A stretch of 64,000 bases of DNA from contig CAMDFX010000010.1 in assembly GCA_945897805.1 (NCBI GenBank), positions 1-64,000 of the forward strand, given 5' to 3'. Origin of the DNA: Chryseobacterium gleum. GTDB taxonomy: Bacteria; Bacteroidota; Bacteroidia; Flavobacteriales_D; Crocinitomicaceae. Below the pieces are notes generated by a model. The model was not told the DNA's origin and searched no databases. It saw nothing but the letters and a program-made list of their open reading frames with translations. The position numbers were made by a program, and so were the translations under genes. Shown in pieces: positions 8,339 through 17,706 of this stretch (its first letter is position 1; every line of letters starts with the position of its first letter).

Positions 8339-9796
8339 ATGTCTGAAGAAAAACAAATTTTTACGCTCAAACAAGTTGCGCTATCGATTCAAAAAGTAAT
8401 TGCTGAGCGATACAGCCGTTTGTATTGGGTTCAGGCTGAAATGCACAAGTTAAATTACACCAACAAAGGCCATTGTTATCCAGAATTGGTGCAAAAAGAA
8501 GACGGAAAAATCGTGGCAGAAATGCGTGGAACGATTTGGAAAGCCCAATTTGATAAAATCAGTAAATCTTTCTCAGAAGTTGTCAAAGAGCCATTGAAAG
8601 ATGGAATGAGTTTGCTTTTCCTGGTGAAAATTAGTTTTCATCCGCTATACGGAATGGGATTGGAAGTCGTCGATATCGATCCAACTTTTGCATTGGGAGA
8701 ATTGCAAAAAGAAAGGGAAGAAACGCTCAAAAGATTAACCAAGGAAGGAATTTTGAATGCCAATCAACGGTTGAATTTTCCTTTATTGCCGCAAAGAATT
8801 GCAGTTATTTCAGTTGATTCCAGCAAAGGATTGTCTGATTTTTATAGCGTTGTTCAAAATAATCAATGGAATTACGCTTTCTTTTTCATGCTTTTCACCG
8901 CGCAATTAAATGGCGATTTGGCGGTGGATTCGATTCAAAAACAGTTCCGCAAAATTGAAAAAGTAAAACACCATTTTGACGCTGTGGCCATCATTCGTGG
9001 TGGTGGCGGTGAAATTGGTTTGTCGTGCTACAACAATTATGAATTATCGAAAGCAATTGCCACTTTTCCCTTGCCAGTTTTGACAGGAATTGGACATTCT
9101 ACCAATATCACTGTTTCTGAGATGGTTGCATTTAGAAATGCGATTACACCAACTGAATTAGGAGAATTTTTGATTCAATGTTTTCACAACTTTTCGGTTC
9201 CAGTCAATGACGCTCAGAAATCGTTGAAAATGGAAGTAAATCAATTTATCCAAGATCAAAAACTTGAATTGTCAAATGAATTGAGGATTTTTAAAAATGT
9301 CAGCATTCAACGCTTATTTCAAACCAATCAGGTATTAAATTCAACGACCAAAAATCTTTCTTTGCACGCCAGATTTAAATTCAACAACGAGCGAAAAGTA
9401 CTGGATTCTTCCGCTGACCAGCTAAAATCGCATGTCAGAAGTAAGAGAAATTTCGAAAATCAAAGAATCAATCAGTTGCAATTGAATTTAATGAAACAGG
9501 TAAAAGTAAATGTCAATATAAGTCAGCATCAATTGCGCGACACACAAACTTACATGATGCAACAATTGCCAAAATTTTTCATCAAAACAGAGCAAGCAAT
9601 TTTAAATTTGGAGAAAAATGTGAAATTGATGGATCCAACATTGTTGCTAAAACGCGGATATTCCTTAAGTTTATTCCAAGGAAAAGTAATCAATGCCAAA
9701 AACCCTGTAAAATCAGGAGATATAATTGAAACCGTCACTTTTGAAAATCGAATCACGAGTGAAATTAAAGACATCAAAAAAGAAGAAAATGAGTGA
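8339..9796 (+). CDS. xseA: Exodeoxyribonuclease VII large subunit
   Basis: Large subunit of exonuclease VII, which degrades single-stranded DNA to acid-insoluble and then small oligonucleotides in both directions. An N-terminal OB-fold (about residues 5-105) leads into the catalytic domain (PQRIAVISVDSSKGLSDF, RGGGGEIGLSCYNN, LTGIGHSTNITVSEMVA). A long helical region (about 290-430) and the typical end (LLKRGYSLSLFQGKVI) follow. The GIGH motif is kept, but the acidic residues usually after it read STN; I believe this is common in this phylum but could not check. The stop overlaps the xseB start by 8 bases, so the two are co-translated. Confidence 0.95.
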   Translation: MSEEKQIFTLKQVALSIQKVIAERYSRLYWVQAEMHKLNYTNKGHCYPELVQKEDGKIVAEMRGTIWKAQFDKISKSFSEVVKEPLKDGMSLLFLVKISFHPLYGMGLEVVDIDPTFALGELQKEREETLKRLTKEGILNANQRLNFPLLPQRIAVISVDSSKGLSDFYSVVQNNQWNYAFFFMLFTAQLNGDLAVDSIQKQFRKIEKVKHHFDAVAIIRGGGGEIGLSCYNNYELSKAIATFPLPVLTGIGHSTNITVSEMVAFRNAITPTELGEFLIQCFHNFSVPVNDAQKSLKMEVNQFIQDQKLELSNELRIFKNVSIQRLFQTNQVLNSTTKNLSLHARFKFNNERKVLDSSADQLKSHVRSKRNFENQRINQLQLNLMKQVKVNVNISQHQLRDTQTYMMQQLPKFFIKTEQAILNLEKNVKLMDPTLLLKRGYSLSLFQGKVINAKNPVKSGDIIETVTFENRITSEIKDIKKEENE

Positions 9797-9989
9797 AGAA
9801 ATTAAATATACCGATGCGTTTGAAGAATTGCAGCAAATTGTGCTCGAAATCGAAGAAGGTGAAATTACGGTAGATGAATTGGCAGTAAAAGTCAAACGTG
9901 CGGCACAATTGATAAAAATTTGCAAGAACAAACTGGCAACTACAGAGGAAGATGTCAATGAAATTTTGAAAGAATTGGAAGGTGAATAA
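9789..9989 (+). CDS. xseB: Exodeoxyribonuclease VII small subunit
   Basis: A 66-residue helical protein (YTDAFEELQQIVLEIEEGEI, VKRAAQLIKICKNKL) that fits the XseB family in size and sequence. It binds the helical region of XseA. The ATG at 9789 gives the standard N-terminus. A longer in-frame opening from 9726 would lie wholly inside xseA and is rejected. Confidence 0.93.
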   Translation: MSEEIKYTDAFEELQQIVLEIEEGEITVDELAVKVKRAAQLIKICKNKLATTEEDVNEILKELEGE

Positions 9990-10044
9990 GAAACTTTTCG
10001 GTCTTAATTTTTGACTTATTCCAATTATTCCTAACTTCGTAGCG

Positions 10045-10935
10045 ATGAGTGCAAGTGCAGAAAAGTATAATCAGCGTGGATTAAGAACAAGTTATGTGTC
10101 AACCGTGATTGGAATATCATTGGTTTTGTTCATGATTGGCTTGGTTTTAGGCGGTGTTTTGGCGCTAAATTCTGTGCAAACGCAAGCGAAAGAAAACTTG
10201 CAAGGCGATTTGTTTTTCAACGCCGAAATGAATGAAGCAGACATCAAGCAAATAGAGCAAGAATTAAAAACTTGGCCTGAATTTAAGGAAGTTTATTTCG
10301 TTTCGCCAGAAAGGGCGATGGAAGAGTTCAGTGGCTTGAATAATGATACCAAAGAAATTGAAAATATTTTTGAAGGAGAGAATTTTTTTCCACCAAACAT
10401 TGGATACAAGCCAAAAGTGGAGTTTGCAAACAAAGAGGGAATGAAGGCGTTGAAAACGAAATTACTCAATGCGTACCCTGAAGAACTTGATGAGGTAAAT
10501 TACGATGAAGCAAGCGTTGAAAATGTGAATCTCGGTTTTCGTCAGTTTGCAGTTTTGATTTTATTGGTCGCGCTATTGTTGATTATTGTTGCCGTTGCGA
10601 TGATAAACAACACGATACGTTTGGCTTTGTATTCAAAAAGATTTACGATTAAAACAATGCAATTGGTTGGCGCAACTTCCGGTTTTATCAGAAAGCCATT
10701 TTTATTGCAAGCGATTTTACAAGGTTTGATTTCTGCCATAATCGGAATGGCTTTGTTGATGTCGCTGTTTTATGCCTTGGATAATATTCTTAAAACCATC
10801 GAAATTGGATTTGAATTCAACACCTTCTTGATACTATTTTTAGCTATTTTGAGTTTAGGTGTTATCATCACATTGATTTCAACCTGGTTTGCGCTCAATA
10901 AATATTTGCGCATGAAATTAGATAACCTTTATTAA
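10045..10935 (+). CDS. ftsX: Cell division protein FtsX
   Basis: Permease-like partner of FtsE that links division to peptidoglycan hydrolases at the inner membrane. The layout is a cytoplasmic start, TM1 (about 24-46), an extracellular domain (about 47-165, containing EFKEVYFVSPERAMEEF) and three C-terminal helices (FAVLILLVALLLIIVAVAMI, the region after TMQLVGATSGFIRKPF, and a last pair before LRMKLDNLY). The segment TIRLALYSKRFTIKTMQLVGAT is typical of the family. Length is 296, normal. ftsE is not in the window. It heads a run ftsX - DUF3098 - uppP - truB, all on the same strand, an order I recognise from other Bacteroidota. Confidence 0.93.
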   Translation: MSASAEKYNQRGLRTSYVSTVIGISLVLFMIGLVLGGVLALNSVQTQAKENLQGDLFFNAEMNEADIKQIEQELKTWPEFKEVYFVSPERAMEEFSGLNNDTKEIENIFEGENFFPPNIGYKPKVEFANKEGMKALKTKLLNAYPEELDEVNYDEASVENVNLGFRQFAVLILLVALLLIIVAVAMINNTIRLALYSKRFTIKTMQLVGATSGFIRKPFLLQAILQGLISAIIGMALLMSLFYALDNILKTIEIGFEFNTFLILFLAILSLGVIITLISTWFALNKYLRMKLDNLY

Positions 10936-10977
10936 GCTTTTTTCAGAAAAATATTTAATCAAATTAAGTTTCAAAAA

Positions 10978-11232
10978 ATGAAAAATAACATGTTTGCTTT
11001 CGGAAAAGAAAATTACAGAATCCTTATGATTGGTCTAGTAATTAATATCATTGGCTTTGTGTTGATGATTGGCGGTGGATCTGAAGACCCAGCAAAATTT
11101 GATGCAGCTGAACTTTTTAGTCCTGTGAGATTGACCGTTTCTCCGATTTTAATTGTTGCTGGTTATGTGGTCATGATTTATGCAATTATGAAGAAACCAA
11201 AATCTGACAGTAAAGAAATTACGAAAGATTAA
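10978..11232 (+). CDS. DUF3098 small membrane protein
   Basis: An 84-residue protein with two membrane helices ([39 protein letters not shown]) and a lysine-rich tail. The opening [10 protein letters not shown] and the GGGSEDP loop fit DUF3098. Its role is unknown. It sits between ftsX and uppP, 42 bases after the first and 44 before the second, so it probably shares their transcript and may act at the envelope. Confidence 0.85.
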   Translation: MKNNMFAFGKENYRILMIGLVINIIGFVLMIGGGSEDPAKFDAAELFSPVRLTVSPILIVAGYVVMIYAIMKKPKSDSKEITKD

Positions 11233-11276
11233 ATTCTAAAAAAGACAATTTAATTGTCATTCATTTTATATTTTAT

Positions 11277-12071
11277 ATGGGAATTATAGAAGCCATTATT
11301 TTAGCCATAATTGAAGGCTTAACGGAGTTTTTGCCAGTTTCTTCTACTGGTCACATGATTATTGCTTCATCTATGATGGGCATCGCTTCAGAAGAATTTG
11401 TAAAACTTTTCACGATTGTAATTCAATTGGGCGCAATTCTTTCTGTGGTTGTTTTGTATTTCAAGAGATTTTTTCAATCGGTTAATTTTTACTTGAAATT
11501 AGTCGTTGCTTTCATTCCAGCAGCTGTTTTTGGCGTTTTATTGAGCGATAAAATTGATCAATTAATGGAAAGTCCGTTGGCTGTTGCCATTTCGCTTTTA
11601 GTCGGCGGTGTGATTTTATTATTTGTTGACAACTGGTTCAATCGTCCAACGGTGCACGAAGAGGAAAACATTGATTTTCTAACCGCTTTCAAAATTGGAT
11701 TGTTTCAATGTATTGCCATGATTCCTGGAGTTTCTCGCTCTGGTGCAACGATCGTTGGTGGAATGAGCCAGAAATTAAGCAGAAAAGTGGCTGCAGAATT
11801 TTCATTTTTCTTAGCAGTTCCAACGATGTTGGCCGCTACAGGAAAGAAATTATATGACTTTTTAAAAGAAGGAAAATCATTTACATCTGAAGAAATCAAA
11901 ATTTTAGCCATCGGAAATGTGGTCGCATTTGTAGTAGCGCTGCTGGCAATCAAAACATTCATCGGATTTTTGAATAAAAATGGATTCAAAATTTTTGGCT
12001 GGTATAGAATTGTTGTTGGTTTAGCCATTATCATTTTGTTAGCCGTTGGCTATGAATTGAAAGTTGTCTAA
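11277..12071 (+). CDS. uppP: Undecaprenyl-diphosphatase (UppP/BacA)
   Basis: Membrane phosphatase that converts undecaprenyl diphosphate to the monophosphate carrier for peptidoglycan and other envelope polymers. The two signature segments are present: [16 protein letters not shown] (about residues 14-29) and [13 protein letters not shown] (about 149-161), which together form the active site. There are about eight hydrophobic helices and 264 residues, normal for the family. It may give low-level bacitracin tolerance, as known for the family. Confidence 0.96.
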   Translation: MGIIEAIILAIIEGLTEFLPVSSTGHMIIASSMMGIASEEFVKLFTIVIQLGAILSVVVLYFKRFFQSVNFYLKLVVAFIPAAVFGVLLSDKIDQLMESPLAVAISLLVGGVILLFVDNWFNRPTVHEEENIDFLTAFKIGLFQCIAMIPGVSRSGATIVGGMSQKLSRKVAAEFSFFLAVPTMLAATGKKLYDFLKEGKSFTSEEIKILAIGNVVAFVVALLAIKTFIGFLNKNGFKIFGWYRIVVGLAIIILLAVGYELKVV

Positions 12072-12109
12072 AAACAATATTTCCTCAAATTTTTCAATCA
12101 CAATTTACC

Positions 12110-12799
12110 ATGATAGATTTTCAAGAAGGATTCACTATGTTGGTTGATAAGCCTTTCAAATGGACATCCTTTGACGCGGTGAATAAATTGCGTTGGAATA
12201 TCAAACAAAAACTTGGCGTCAAGAAAATCAAAGTGGGTCATGCGGGAACTTTAGATCCTTTGGCAACAGGTTTATTGGTAATTTGTACAGGTAAAAACAC
12301 CAAATTGATAGAATCGTTCACTTCCGATGAAAAATCTTATACAGGTACTTTTTTACTTGGCAAAACAACACCATCGTACGATTTAGAATCTCTATTCGAT
12401 ACAGAATTTCCGACTGAACATATCACTGCAGAATTGATTGATTCCGTGCGTGTTTCGATGATTGGAGTTCAACAGCAAGTTCCGCCAATATTTTCCGCCA
12501 AGCAAGTCGATGGACAAAGAGCTTACGATTTGGCAAGGGCAGGCAAAACAGTTGAATTGAAGCCAAATACTGTTGAAATTATTGATTTTAAAATCACTGA
12601 AAATCGTTTTCCTGAAGTTGATTTTTTCATCAAATGCAGCAAAGGGACTTACATTCGTTCTATCGCAAGAGATTTTGGGTTGGCGTTGGGTAGCGGTGCC
12701 ACAATGATTGCCTTGAGAAGAACAGCTTCTGGTAATTTTAAAATTGAAGATTCAAAAACTGTTGATGAATGGCTCGAAATAATTAAAGCAGATTTCTAA
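12110..12799 (+). CDS. truB: tRNA pseudouridine(55) synthase TruB
   Basis: Makes pseudouridine 55 in the T-loop of tRNAs. The catalytic motif HAGTLDPLATGLL places the catalytic aspartate at residue 49. DKPFKWTSFDAVNKLR, the segment PPIFSAKQVDGQRAYDLAR and KCSKGTYIRSIARDFG are all family motifs. At 229 residues it is a short form lacking an extended C-terminal PUA domain, as is usual in this phylum. It lies 38 bases after uppP and is probably the end of the ftsX operon. Confidence 0.95.
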   Translation: MIDFQEGFTMLVDKPFKWTSFDAVNKLRWNIKQKLGVKKIKVGHAGTLDPLATGLLVICTGKNTKLIESFTSDEKSYTGTFLLGKTTPSYDLESLFDTEFPTEHITAELIDSVRVSMIGVQQQVPPIFSAKQVDGQRAYDLARAGKTVELKPNTVEIIDFKITENRFPEVDFFIKCSKGTYIRSIARDFGLALGSGATMIALRRTASGNFKIEDSKTVDEWLEIIKADF

Positions 12800-12809
12800 A
12801 CTTAGTTTC

Positions 12810-13406
12810 TCACTGTGGTTCTTCGTCTGTGAATGTTTTCAGGGTTTTGTGAATGTGAGAGATACTGCAATTGTATTTTGTAGCCAATTGTTGTAAAGTA
12901 AATCCCTTTTCTTCTCTCAAATATTTGATTCTTTTTTTCTTGCCGAAATCCAAAGGATCTGGTCTTCCCATGGATTTATTTCCGCCTTTTGGGCCATATT
13001 TCAATCTTCTTTTGAGCCAAAGCGTTGAATTGTCTCTTTTTCCAGTTTCAAATCCAATTCGGATGGATTCACTGTAAGAGCTCCATCTTAAATTTTCTAA
13101 ATTGTTGTTGGAAATTACCCCGTCAATGTGAATTACTATTTTCTGTTTTCTCGGAAATTTATTTTTAATAAATGCCATTGCAAGCGCCTTGTGCGTATAA
13201 ACAGTATTTCGCTTGCCTTTATCATCGATTAAATCTGTCATCATAAATCCATTCACAGGATGTTTCCTTAGCTTTTTGATTTTAGCCTTCAGTTCAATTA
13301 CACGTCCTGATTTGTATTTCTTTGTTCTTTCTAGTGAACGGATTTCACCAACATTAGAAATTTCATAATCAGTATACCCGGGTATTATTTTCCATTCTGT
13401 TGACAT
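12810..13406 (-). CDS. NUMOD4/HNH nuclease-like protein with C-terminal helix-turn-helix
   Basis: Starts with a NUMOD4-type segment (EWKIIPGYTDYEISNVGEIRSL, residues 4-25). An HNH-type core follows: YTHKALAMAF, VIHIDGVISNNNLENLRW, about residues 69-108. The C-terminus (about 150-190, IKYLREEKGFTLQQLATKYN) looks like a helix-turn-helix of the resolvase or sigma-4 type. Such proteins are free-standing homing-endonuclease relatives, common in phages and scattered in bacteria. The Asn that usually precedes the HID histidine is Ile here, so catalytic competence is uncertain. It is convergent with truB, only 10 bases from its stop, and is probably an acquired gene. No interrupted gene is visible nearby. 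Confidence 0.75.
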   Translation of the reverse strand: MSTEWKIIPGYTDYEISNVGEIRSLERTKKYKSGRVIELKAKIKKLRKHPVNGFMMTDLIDDKGKRNTVYTHKALAMAFIKNKFPRKQKIVIHIDGVISNNNLENLRWSSYSESIRIGFETGKRDNSTLWLKRRLKYGPKGGNKSMGRPDPLDFGKKKRIKYLREEKGFTLQQLATKYNCSISHIHKTLKTFTDEEPQ

Positions 13407-13640
13407 GGCTATATTGGTATTAATTTATTAAGAAACAATTCTGTTTCATGTTTTGTTCACATGGTTAATCAAAAAAATCTTTTTTGAAAAAAGTGTGAAA
13501 ATAATAACTTTTTTAGGTTGTTTTAATTTTTTTTAAAAAATAGCCTCAATTAATTTTCCTTAAGTGCTTATTTCATTGGATATGAGCAAATTTTAAATAA
13601 ATCCTGAAGGAGAAAAAAATCACAAATAGGCAATAATTCG

Positions 13641-13648
13641 TACTTTTG
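13641..13648 (+). promoter_or_regulatory. -7 box of the metallo-beta-lactamase-fold gene
   Basis: TACTTTTG fits TAnnTTTG and is followed by GCAGC. It ends 20 bases before the ATG at 13669. No clear -33 TTG is seen. Confidence 0.45.
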
Positions 13649-13668
13649 CAGCTGCAGAAAAATTCATT

Positions 13669-14316
13669 ATGAAATTATCAGTTCAAGGTTTTACTTTTAA
13701 TCCATTTCAGGAAAACTCTTACATTGTTTTCAACGAGAAAAAAGAAGCTGTGATTGTTGATCCTGGTTGCTACACGCGAGAAGAACAACAATTTTTCATG
13801 GATTACATTCAAAAAAACGAATTGCAACCTTTGGCTTTGTTGAATACACATTGTCACATCGATCACGTGATGGGAAATGCCTTTATTATGCGCAATTATG
13901 CGCTTGATTTGTATGCCCATAAGTTAGATTTACCGACCTTAGGAATGGTTCAATATTCGGCAAATTTATATGGAATGGAAGCTTATGAACCCTCACCAGA
14001 GCCGACTAAATTTATTGAAGAAGGTGATAAATTGATTTTCGGAGAAATCGAATTAGAGGTGATATTTGGTCCAGGGCATGCGCCAGGACATGTAGCTTTT
14101 TACAATGCCGAAAATGAAATTGTGTTGAGTGGAGATATTTTATTTCAAGGCAGTTTTGGGCGCTACGATTTACCCGGGGGAAATTTGGATGTATTGAAAA
14201 AAACCATCATCGAAAAAATGTTCCAATTGCCCGAACAAACACTTGTATATTCTGGTCACGGCGAGGTCACAAGCATTGGAATTGAGAAAAAAAGTAATCC
14301 GATTTTGAGTTATTGA
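13669..14316 (+). CDS. Metallo-beta-lactamase-fold hydrolase (GloB-like)
   Basis: A 215-residue zinc hydrolase. The metal motif is HCHIDH (H61, H63, D65, H66). Further ligands lie in GPGHAPGHVAFY, LSGDILFQGSFGRYDLPGG and YSGHG. The N-terminus (FTFNPFQENSYIVF) is typical of glyoxalase II-like YcbL-type proteins. Probable substrates are thioesters such as S-lactoylglutathione-type compounds, but this is inference, since many relatives have no known substrate. It stands alone behind its own promoter. Confidence 0.88.
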   Translation: MKLSVQGFTFNPFQENSYIVFNEKKEAVIVDPGCYTREEQQFFMDYIQKNELQPLALLNTHCHIDHVMGNAFIMRNYALDLYAHKLDLPTLGMVQYSANLYGMEAYEPSPEPTKFIEEGDKLIFGEIELEVIFGPGHAPGHVAFYNAENEIVLSGDILFQGSFGRYDLPGGNLDVLKKTIIEKMFQLPEQTLVYSGHGEVTSIGIEKKSNPILSY

Positions 14317-14330
14317 ATTCCGCGATATCT

Positions 14331-14407
14331 CCGGTCTCCGGTCTCCGGTCTTCGGTCTCATGTCTTCAGTCTCATGTCTTTGGTCTCAGGTCTTCAGTCT
14401 AATGTCT
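14331..14407. repeat. Eleven-unit heptanucleotide tandem repeat
   Basis: Exactly 77 bases read as eleven units of seven with consensus nnGGTCT or nnNGTCT (three CCGGTCT, then TCGGTCT, CATGTCT, TCAGTCT and so on). The array runs from 14 bases after the MBL-fold stop to the base before the stop of the convergent biotin-carrier gene. The first units are identical and later ones decay, so it looks like a slippage-prone spacer. Confidence 0.9.
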
Positions 14408-14875
14408 CTATTCAAAACAAATCAAAACCGCTCCTTTATCAACAACATCGCCTGCTTGAATTTCGACGGATTTAACAATTCCAACGCCTTCAGATTTAAG
14501 CACGTTTTCCATTTTCATCGCTTCTAAAGTCAACAACGGATTTCCAACTTCAACAGCATCGCCTACTTTCACATCAATTCCTACAATTCTTCCTGGCATT
14601 GGAGATTTCAATTGTTGTAATTTTCTGACTTTGATTTTATCCAAGCCTAATTCAGAAATCAATTGATCCAAAGGTCCATCTTTGGAAACGACAAATTCAC
14701 GGTGATTGATTTTGATTTTCAATTTTCGATCTTCCAAAGACTCTTCCATCAATTCTCCATGAAAAATTTGTCCTTTGTGTTCAACTTTGAAAAAGCGATC
14801 ATCTTCCCATAAAACATTGCTTTGGTGGTTCACAACTACCTTTTCTCCGTCTAATTTCCAATTCTGATTTGCCAT
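14408..14875 (-). CDS. Biotin carboxyl carrier (biotin/lipoyl-domain) protein
   Basis: A 155-residue protein with a C-terminal biotinyl domain (about 88-155). The motif EAMKMEN puts the biotinylated lysine at residue 121, with SPMPGRIVGIDVKVGDAVEVG in front of it. It would be the carrier of a biotin-dependent carboxylase, such as an acyl-CoA carboxylase. The carboxylase and transferase subunits are not in the window, so the substrate is open. ATG 14875 gives the usual MANQNWKL-type start; an in-frame codon at 14917 would add 14 residues unlike the family. The adjacent M1 peptidase gene diverges. Confidence 0.88.
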   Translation of the reverse strand: MANQNWKLDGEKVVVNHQSNVLWEDDRFFKVEHKGQIFHGELMEESLEDRKLKIKINHREFVVSKDGPLDQLISELGLDKIKVRKLQQLKSPMPGRIVGIDVKVGDAVEVGNPLLTLEAMKMENVLKSEGVGIVKSVEIQAGDVVDKGAVLICFE

Positions 14876-14980
14876 TTGTCCTTGTTTATATTGCAATATT
14901 ACGAACATTTCAGCCATTGTGAATTATTTCCTTGCTTAAAAAGAATAAAATTCACAGCTTTGACATTAAAATTGAAAATT

Positions 14981-17644
14981 ATGTATCGCATTTACATTAT
15001 TATAGGGTTGGTGATTTTATCTTCCTGTGGAACAAATAAGAAAAAAGATTCGGAAATTACTTTCAGTGAAGCTGAAATTGCAAATGAAAATGCTGTTGCC
15101 GATGAATATAATCTTGACGAGGAGTTTTATGACGAATTAGTTCAAGGTGGACGACCTGTTTATCAAGCGGCAGAAACCATTTTTACAGATTTGATTCACA
15201 CCAAATTAGAAGTGAGTTTTGATTGGGCAAAATCTTGGATGTTTGGAAAAGCAACCATTTCTGCAAAACCACATTTTTATGCTTCTGACAGTTTGTTTTT
15301 GGATGCCAAAGGAATGGAAATCAAAAAAATAAGTATCGGTTCACAAGTTTTGAATTTCAAATATTCTGATGACAAATTGCGTATCAAACTGGATAAAATG
15401 TACACCAGAAATGATAAATACAACATTGTGATTGAATACATCGCCAAACCTGATGAAAGAAAAACATCTGGAAGCGAAGCAATCACGAGCGATAAAGGGC
15501 TTTATTTCATCAATCCAAAAGGGGAAGACCCGAGTAAAATGCCTCAAATTTGGACGCAAGGAGAAACCAAATCAAGTTCAGTATGGTTTCCTACAATTGA
15601 TGCACCCAATGTGAAATCAACGGAAGAAATTTACATTACGGTTGAAAATAAATTTGCCACATTATCTAATGGAAAATTAATCAGTTCTATCAAAAATGCA
15701 GACGGAACTAGAACCGATTATTGGAAACAAGATTTGCCACATGCGCCATATCTTTTTATGATGGGAATTGGTGAATTTAAAGTGGTGCGTGATTTCTATA
15801 CGCGCCCAAACGGAACGAGAATGGAAGTGAATTACTACGTTGAGCCAGCTTGGGAACAATCTGCAAAAGCGATTTTTGGCGATACACCGAAAATGATAGA
15901 GTTTTTCTCAAAATTGACGGGCGTAGAATATCCTTGGGATAAGTACAGTCAAATTGTTGTGAGAGAATACGTTTCAGGTGCAATGGAAAATACTGGAGCC
16001 GTTGTTTTTGGAGATTACGCCTACAAAAATACACGAGAATTATTAGATGCTGACGACAATTCAACGATTGCGCACGAACTTTTTCACCATTGGTTTGGGG
16101 ATCTAGTAACTGCCGAATCTTGGTCTAATTTGACTTTGAACGAGTCTTTCGCCAACTATTCTCAATATTTGTGGGACGAATTCAGATATGGAATTGACGA
16201 AGCAGATTACAACGCAGAAAAAGAAGCGGATGGCTATTTTCAAAGTGCTGAAAATGGTGCGACACACGATTTGGTTTGGTTTGAATATGAAAATCAAGAA
16301 CAAATGTTTGATGCACATTCTTACAATAAAGGCGGAAGAATTTTGCACATGTTGCGCAATCATTTGGGTGATGAAGCATTTTTTGCAGGGTTGAAAAATT
16401 ACTTGAACACCAATAAATTCAAGGCAGCTGAATTTACTCAATTGCGTTTGGCTTTTGAAGAAGTTTCAGGCCAAGATTTGAATTGGTTTTTCAATCAATG
16501 GTATTTAGATGAAGGACATCCAGTAATCAATGTGAATCAATCGTTTAATGAAGAAACGCAGGAAGTTGAATTGTTTATCAATCAAGAAACGGTGAATGGA
16601 ACCATTTTTAAATTGCCCATTGAAATTGCGGTTCACGATGAAGCGGGCGTTACACTTCACCAAATTGTATTGGAAGAGCACAGTAGAAGTTTTATTTACC
16701 CGGTAACTGGCGCGATTAAAACCGTTATTTTTGACAATCAGCACATGTTGTTGGCAAATATTACTGACGAAAAACCGATGGAACAATTTGTGAAACAATT
16801 CTATTTAGGGAAAAGATACGCTGACCGAAGAGACGCTTTATTATTTGGTATTGCTGAAGAAGAACCAATGTCGACTGATGCTGAAAAAATGGTTTTAGAT
16901 GCGTTGAAAGATCCATTTTGGGCAATTAGAAATATCGCGATTGACAGGTCAAATTTATTGTCTGTGGAATCAAAAACACAAGCGATTGAAATCATCAAAA
17001 ATATAGGGTTGACCGACCAAAAATCAGCAGTTAGAGCGGCTGCAATAACTTTTTTACAAGATAAAATCGTAGCTGAAGAATTGGAAAAATTAGCACTTTC
17101 AATCATTGTTAAAGACCAATCATATGCTGTTTTAAGTGCAGCATTAGTAGCTTTAAGTAGTTCAAATCCTGCATTAGCAATGGCTGAAGCCAAGAAATTG
17201 GAAAGTGAAAATTCTTCTAAAATGCTTTCGGGAATTGCACAATTATATGCAACACAAGGAACAGAAATAGAAATGGCATTTTTTGAAAAAGTAATCAATG
17301 AAAATAAATTGAATGGTTTAGATGCGCTTTTTGCCATGAATTCAATGACTATTTACTTAACTCGTCAAGCAACTGAATTGCAAGCGAAAGCGTTGGGATT
17401 GTATAAAAAAGAATTGGCAAACGGTGGCGTTTACATCACGATGTTTTTACCACAAAATGTAGATTACTTGATTAAAATGATTTCAGATCAAGCGGAAAAC
17501 ACGAAAGCGGAAATCACAGCATATGAAACAAACAAAAATCCTTTGTATGCAGATCAATCACGCAAGAAATTGAAACAACAACAAGAAATTATTGCTGCAT
17601 TGAGTCTATTTTATGGAGAGATTAATGTTGAAAAACAGGAGTAA
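14981..17644 (+). CDS. M1 family metallopeptidase, lipoprotein
   Basis: Zinc aminopeptidase of the M1 family, 887 residues. The signal ends in a lipobox (LVILSSCGTN), so it is predicted to be a lipoprotein in the envelope. The exopeptidase motif GAMEN is near residues 334-338. The zinc site is HELFHHW (H365, E366, H369), with the third ligand E388 in LNESFANY. The C-terminal 330 residues are helical and HEAT-like (AIRNIAIDRSNLL, KSAVRAAAITFL). ATG 14981 is chosen because it creates the signal peptide; the frame stays open upstream to 14876. It probably trims peptides for uptake. Confidence 0.93.
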   Translation: MYRIYIIIGLVILSSCGTNKKKDSEITFSEAEIANENAVADEYNLDEEFYDELVQGGRPVYQAAETIFTDLIHTKLEVSFDWAKSWMFGKATISAKPHFYASDSLFLDAKGMEIKKISIGSQVLNFKYSDDKLRIKLDKMYTRNDKYNIVIEYIAKPDERKTSGSEAITSDKGLYFINPKGEDPSKMPQIWTQGETKSSSVWFPTIDAPNVKSTEEIYITVENKFATLSNGKLISSIKNADGTRTDYWKQDLPHAPYLFMMGIGEFKVVRDFYTRPNGTRMEVNYYVEPAWEQSAKAIFGDTPKMIEFFSKLTGVEYPWDKYSQIVVREYVSGAMENTGAVVFGDYAYKNTRELLDADDNSTIAHELFHHWFGDLVTAESWSNLTLNESFANYSQYLWDEFRYGIDEADYNAEKEADGYFQSAENGATHDLVWFEYENQEQMFDAHSYNKGGRILHMLRNHLGDEAFFAGLKNYLNTNKFKAAEFTQLRLAFEEVSGQDLNWFFNQWYLDEGHPVINVNQSFNEETQEVELFINQETVNGTIFKLPIEIAVHDEAGVTLHQIVLEEHSRSFIYPVTGAIKTVIFDNQHMLLANITDEKPMEQFVKQFYLGKRYADRRDALLFGIAEEEPMSTDAEKMVLDALKDPFWAIRNIAIDRSNLLSVESKTQAIEIIKNIGLTDQKSAVRAAAITFLQDKIVAEELEKLALSIIVKDQSYAVLSAALVALSSSNPALAMAEAKKLESENSSKMLSGIAQLYATQGTEIEMAFFEKVINENKLNGLDALFAMNSMTIYLTRQATELQAKALGLYKKELANGGVYITMFLPQNVDYLIKMISDQAENTKAEITAYETNKNPLYADQSRKKLKQQQEIIAALSLFYGEINVEKQE

Positions 17645-17660
17645 AAAGTAAATTATAAAT

Positions 17661-17705
17661 GGAGTATTTACCTTTCAATAAATGAACGTAAATACTCCTT
17701 ATATT
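17661..17705. terminator. Bidirectional terminator between the M1 peptidase gene and purD
   Basis: A perfect 11-bp stem, GGAGTATTTAC (17661-17671) with GTAAATACTCC (17688-17698), has a T-rich run on the plus strand and an A/T-rich side on the minus. It separates two convergent genes. Confidence 0.75.
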
Positions 17706-17706
17706 T

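Noticed and set aside
9726-9788. Extended start of xseB
   Set aside because: Sits inside xseA; XseB proteins start at the MSEEIKYTD position.
14331-14407. CRISPR or regulatory array
   Set aside because: Seven-base units without spacers; simple tandem repeat.
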